64,000 bases of DNA. It comes from Glandiceps talaboti. Lineage: Eukaryota; Hemichordata; Enteropneusta; Spengelidae. Numbering within the stretch: position 1 is the stretch's first letter; each line of letters starts with the position of its first letter. The notes under the pieces were generated by a model that did no database searches, was not told the DNA's origin, and saw only the letters and a list, made by a program, of their open reading frames with translations. The stretch lies in contig NC_135552.1 of the NCBI RefSeq assembly GCF_964340395.1, positions 21,511,181-21,575,180 of the forward strand, read 5' to 3'. Positions 54,701 to 60,700 of the stretch are shown here, in pieces. A program made the translations under genes and the position numbers.

Positions 54701-57700
54701 CAGTGGATTATTGATGTTACTGTGAAGTCCTACACGGCTGTGAGTAAAGTCCTACATGACTGAAAACTGTAACCTTCTACATTATCAAAGTCAGGTATCT
54801 CTATGCATACGCCTGAGGATAGTATGTATTGCTGGACTATTTTTGGCACACCATCAGCCCAGATGCATGAAGAGTGAAATCATTAGTACGTACAGCCCTC
54901 CGAGGAGTATGCGACACAGTGTAATAAAAAAGCTGAGGCTTAGATAGATAATGATGTGGAGGAAACCATTTCTTGCGAAGGGAGTACACAAATTTACCTG
55001 AGATCTTAAACATTGGGTCAACATAGAATGGTCTGACCCCTTTTAATATGAATTCTCCTCCAGGTAAATGCATCTTGCATTAAGATGTACATACATATCT
55101 GTTGAAAACACACAACATTGTAGATTGTAACCATGGCAATGACACCTTTTCTTGCTTTACTGAAGCATGATCTTTGTCCAACAATTTTTATTACCCTTTG
55201 TTACAACCCCCGGAGAGGAATTTACTTGTTTTCATCTCTGCTGGTAGACATGTAAAACTGATGTAATCTCATTTTTGAACTCATTTTGCATCAGGGCAAT
55301 GGCTTTTCTTTTCATTTTTTCCAGACAAATGACCCATTTCAAACACCTCATTTACTGAATATGTAATTGTAAAGTTGATGGCCTTTTTTAGCCAAATGGG
55401 AGCAAAGCGAACACCTTCAAAATTGAGAAATGGACTTCTAATTCTGTATATACCTTTTCCTCACAAAGCAATCTGATTGCTTCTTTTGGTAATGCTAACT
55501 TTTGGTTAGCCTATATATGAAATGCAGCCCCATCCCAACTTTCAACCAACACAAATTATCCCACTCCCCTCCCTACTCCAGCATCCAAAATTTAAAAAAA
55601 AACAACCAACAACCGGATTTCTACATATCTTTTCCTCACTAAGCACTCAAAATATGATGACATTTAGCCTATACAAGTAACATAGTATATTGTTCATGAT
55701 GTGTCACAGGCCCCAATTCCCCTCAAAACTTCCCCCTCACACCCAACACAAATTATACATCTCCCCTAGTAGCATTCATCTGTCTACATGTACCTTTCCT
55801 CACAAAGCAGAACAAATGCTTCTTTAGACAATGTCATTGCCTATCTGAATTGCAGACTCCCCTATTCCAATACTTCCCCCTATTATTAACACCCCAACGC
55901 TAATGGTGCATCTCCCCTCCCTATTTCAGCATTCAAAATTAAGAAATTCGTTTCTGTAATTTCCTCACAAAGCGGCAACCCAAATGTTTCTTTAAACAAT
56001 GACATTTTGCCTATCTGAGTTGCCAACTCCACCAAACGTCGATCCAACAAACACTCCACTGCAAAAGTATTCATACCCCTCCCTACTCCAGCATTCAAAA
56101 TGAAGAAATTCACTCTTGTATACCTTTCAGCACAATAGTCTACATGTTCCTTTTGGTGATTGATATTTAATTTGTACGGCAGGCCCCAATGCCCAAACTT
56201 CCTATGACAACTCCAATGCAAACTATATAACTCCCAAGATCTCATTCTTACTCCAGAATCAATATTTATCATATCATTTATAATGTATCTAGCAGAACAA
56301 CTTGTTTAACAACCAGCTTGAGTTGTATCATCTTCACAAAATCCCCCTCCCTTCCCCCCACCATATGTCTCTAGTATATCAAAATTTCATTGACAATTGG
56401 TTTGTTCTTATCTAGTCCAAAACATGTCTATGTATACAAATAAGTGCAGATGATTTAGGGCTGAACAATACAACAAATCTTACTGTCTACTGTGAGGTTT
56501 AGAAGCCTAGGGCTGAACAATACAGCATATCTTACAGTGTACGTACTGCCAAGTTTAGAAGCCTGATTATGGGCTGAACAACACAACATATCTAACAGTG
56601 TACTGCCAGGTTTAGAAGCCTGATAGGGCTGAACATCACAACATATCTAACAGTGTACTGCCAGGCTTAGAAGCCTGATAGGGTTGAACAACACAACATA
56701 TCTAACAGTGTACTGCCAGGTTTAGAAGCCTGATAGGGCTGAACAACACAACATATCTAACAGTGTACTGCCAGGTTTAGAAGCCTGATAGGGCTGAACA
56801 ACACAACATATCTAACAGTGTACTGCCAGATTTAGAAGCCTGATAGGGCTGAACAACATAACGTATCGTACACTCTAGACCAACAGTGGCAAATAGATTC
56901 TGTAGTTACCAATCTCAGTTTATGTCATTTCTGACGTCACCTTTTTATTTTAAAAATATCCCACAAGGCATACCTTACCTGAATTCGAAAACAATTTTCT
57001 TAAATTTGATAATCTATTTTGTTTTGTTGAGTTGATAAATTTGGACAGTTTATAAAATGAATAAGTACTATGTGTCCTTGCTGAAAAGGAGCAGTGACTG
57101 AGCTGTGAGATTTACTGGACTGCAATGATCTGTGACAACAAGTCAGGAATTATGGGTAGTTAAAAGTGAATAACATGTCAATATAATATAATACCATACA
57201 TCCCCAGTAGTATTGTTCGTGTTATGAAGTTTCACTACATTTAGAGATCATTAGATGGTATTTTTACCATTAAAACTGAAAAGGGAGGCATATGACAGGC
57301 AGTCCCAAGACAAGTTTGACCTTCATATTCCCTTCTGCTTTTTATAAGTACACCTTTTACTAAGTTTTAGTAGATAGTTTTTGAATCTCAAACTTGTCTG
57401 CAAAGAACTCCTATGATAGCCACTCCTTATAAATAGGTTTAGTGTTACTTACTAAAGCAGGAAGAAAATGGAAACCTACAAACTGAACAACTCTTCTTAC
57501 TTATAGCTAATACTTAAACAGTTGCAAATATTAATCCAACCATTGAAGGACTCAAACTTTGAAAACAATGGTCAAAGAGGCAAGTGGTTGACAGCTGCAC
57601 TAGCTGCAACTGGAATATTTTTTTTTCATTGTTGGTTGTGTGATCAAAAAAAAATGTGTGTGGCACTCTCACGCTGGGTATTTGTACAAGTACTTGCAGT

Positions 57701-60700
57701 GTGCTCTGCAGTTGAACTTTCACAAATGTAGCAAGAGACAAATCAGCAGAAAACACCACAAGCAAGAATGCAAATATTCCTCAAGTACCCACACTGGCAC
57801 TCATGCATCACTGGGTTCTGTCATTACATATACTTAATATATTTATCTGAAACAAGGTTTGGAAAAAAACACAGCTGGGTCATCACAATTTCGTGTACAT
57901 AAGCCAAGCATGTGCGCATTGGCATAAAGGTACGTATGAAATAATGTTGGTACTGCACTACAGCACAAATACCAATAGTATGTATATACACATTGATGCA
58001 AGTAATAACTGGTACATATAAAATACTAGGAAATAATAACCCATGCTTCACTCAAGATATACATATTTTGTTAGGTAAAAACTGGCATATGGGTTAACCA
58101 CAACTCAAATAAATCAAATTGATATAAATTCATATATGTCGCTTTCAACAGGCATCATCTACGGTGATATGATGAGTCCCACAAATTTGACTTAGAACTG
58201 TCTTGTAAACATAACTCATCTAATCCATCGAAAGATACCCCCAGACAAAACTCTCACTTAGTATTATAGATAATACCATGATGCAATCAAGTGGAATAAG
58301 AATGTGGGTTTACTATGTATTATTATACAATATCAATAAATACCAGATGAAGATGCAGTGGTATAAGGAATATCATCAACTTGATGTCATTACCACCACA
58401 AAGGGAGCCATGGTATTAGTAGGAAATACAACTCAGTGCTAACATGTCTTGTTTTTCCTATATGTACATAAAATATCAAATGAACATATCTAATAATGAC
58501 TTACATGTTTTACACGGCGAGTATTCTCGGAAATCACTGAAATCACTGCTGGCTGTATAACACGCTCCTATTAGGTACCTGTCCTCCAGATCATTGGCAA
58601 AAGACAAATATCTGCAGGGTGCACATGCCTGGTGGAGAGAGAGAGAATAAAAAAAACCACATAAAATAGCTAGAAACCTTGAGTGGGCAAAAGTTGAAGA
58701 CACTGTGGAAAGTATGTAAAGAAACACTGAGAGGCCATTAGCAACACAAGATATAATCAGAAAAGTCTTCACTGCAAGTACTTTTACTTCCATTAGGTGT
58801 TTTTTGCATGAAAGAAATATGCAACAGTTTTGTGAAATAGTATCCTTAGTTATTTGTAAGTCCCATGACGTATTATGAAAAATATACAAAGGGCATCACC
58901 TGCAATTCCAGGCAAACTTAAATTGCAATGTGAGTTGTTTTACCTGTGAATTTGTCACTATTGATACAATCCTAATATCTTTACAGTAGCTGATAGTTGT
59001 TTGAAATGCTATAAATTATGGTGATAAATCTTGCTGTAGATACTAAGTGCTGTGGGTTTGTCATAAAAATAATGGACCAAAGATTGTCCAAGGCACTGCT
59101 GGATTACAAATCTTATGGATAATGTTGGTAAATGTTAAGTAGTAAATCTTATAAAATGTATGCAGGTATTTTCAGACGATCGATATACTTCTGTTCAGTA
59201 TTCCCAGCTGAAAGTGACATTGCCGGGCTACATGCATATTTCATGAAATGTTGGCAAAAAAGTCTAAAATTAGGTTACTATTTTGCATCTCCAAGAAAGG
59301 ATATAGTAGTAGGGTTCGAAATAATGGAAAAAAAAGAATTTCTTACTCACTGGACAAGTAGAGGTCTAAAAAATACTTGTCCAAATCAGAAAGTACTAGT
59401 CCACAAAGTAGATATTTTTTTAATTTTATTGACATGTTGTCCCTTTTGAGAAGTCTTTGTCAGCAAATGAGTTGTCATCAAAGATTCAGCAGGTGCAGGA
59501 AAGTTTTACTCATATTAGAATGAGCAAGCTGAGGTTTTAAAATCGCAAACCATCAGAAATTCTACTTGTCCATAATTGGGACAAGTACTTGCTAAAATCA
59601 TTTGCCCAGTGCTTCAATTACTGAATGTTCAGGACAAGTAAAACACCCTTATTTTGAACCCTGTAAAGTTATTTATCTTTTTTGAAACCCAATCTTATAA
59701 AATCCTAAAAGACATTATCGTAAACTAAAAGAGAATTTTACATTTTTACTCCCCAGACACGTCATACAAATAACAATCATTCATGATTCTTGCTGCACAC
59801 ACACTAAACATGCATTACTATATCTTCAAATGAAAATCAAGCTGTGTTGGCACAGAAATCATAGGGTAAACCAACTTTGGTAACAAGGACCATTTCTGAT
59901 AAAAGTTCAGATGGCAAAAACCTTTGAAAATTTGAAACATGTTGCATAGAGTTATATGAAAACTTACAGTACATGTAAAATACACAATAACACTGCACAT
60001 TACATGTACTTTTCTAAGATGATCAGCAGTGTGCCCTCTCGGCCAATTTAAAACATCACTGACCCACATCATTTCTTGTGACCCTCCCAAATTTGGTGTT
60101 CCCCTATCTCTTACTGTGTGGTGACTCGCAAGAAACCCTTGTTTTTAGCATTTTCACCCTCAACAAAATATTATATTTTTCTTTTATTTAAGGACACACT
60201 GTTGAACAGAGTTTAAGGTTCATTTATATGTAGAGTAAGTGACAGAAGGAATCGATTGAAATACATGCTACATGTATATTCCCCAAAGCTTTTCCTCCCA
60301 ACTGACAACCAGAGCAGGAAATAGTTCAAGTCAGCAGTTCTTCAAAACGTCTTTAGAATTCTTTCTTATCTCTCAGAACGATATCTGGGGACTCTGTAGT
60401 TCTTTGCACTCTTAAGGGAAATAGTAGGAATCCATACTTTAATACATTCACATATAGTGACCATGTTGTACTTAGTACATTCACATATAGTGACCTTGTA
60501 CTTAGTACATTCACATTAAGTGGCTTCACTAAATGTATACATGTGCCTTGGACACTGAAATACTCATTAGGCAAACAAATTCACGTGTGTTTCCAATAAC
60601 ATGGCCTCAGAAATTAGGGAAGTGTACTAGGTAGGTCAGCATTTTATTTTGTTTTATTTGTTTAATTGGAAAAATATTGATTCAACCCAAAAACAAACAA

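Larger units (their letters stand above)
52985..58504 (-). other. Intron between exons 2 and 3
   Basis: 5520 bp. It holds a three-unit repeat around AACAGCAGTA (53975-54300), a loose array of about 170-bp units (55440-56280), the 55-bp array (56458-56890) and the second copy of the roughly 450-bp dispersed repeat (57590-58035). The stretch 54300-55440 shows nothing that I recognise. Confidence 0.75.

Noticed and set aside
55886-56272. 128-codon minus-strand frame with repeated SLFKETFG-like segments
   Set aside because: The protein repeat is simply the roughly 170-bp tandem array translated.
58476-58889. 137-codon open frame on the minus strand, hydrophobic start, as a membrane protein
   Set aside because: Its downstream half is integrin exon 2. 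The hydrophobic part is intron upstream of the acceptor at 58628.
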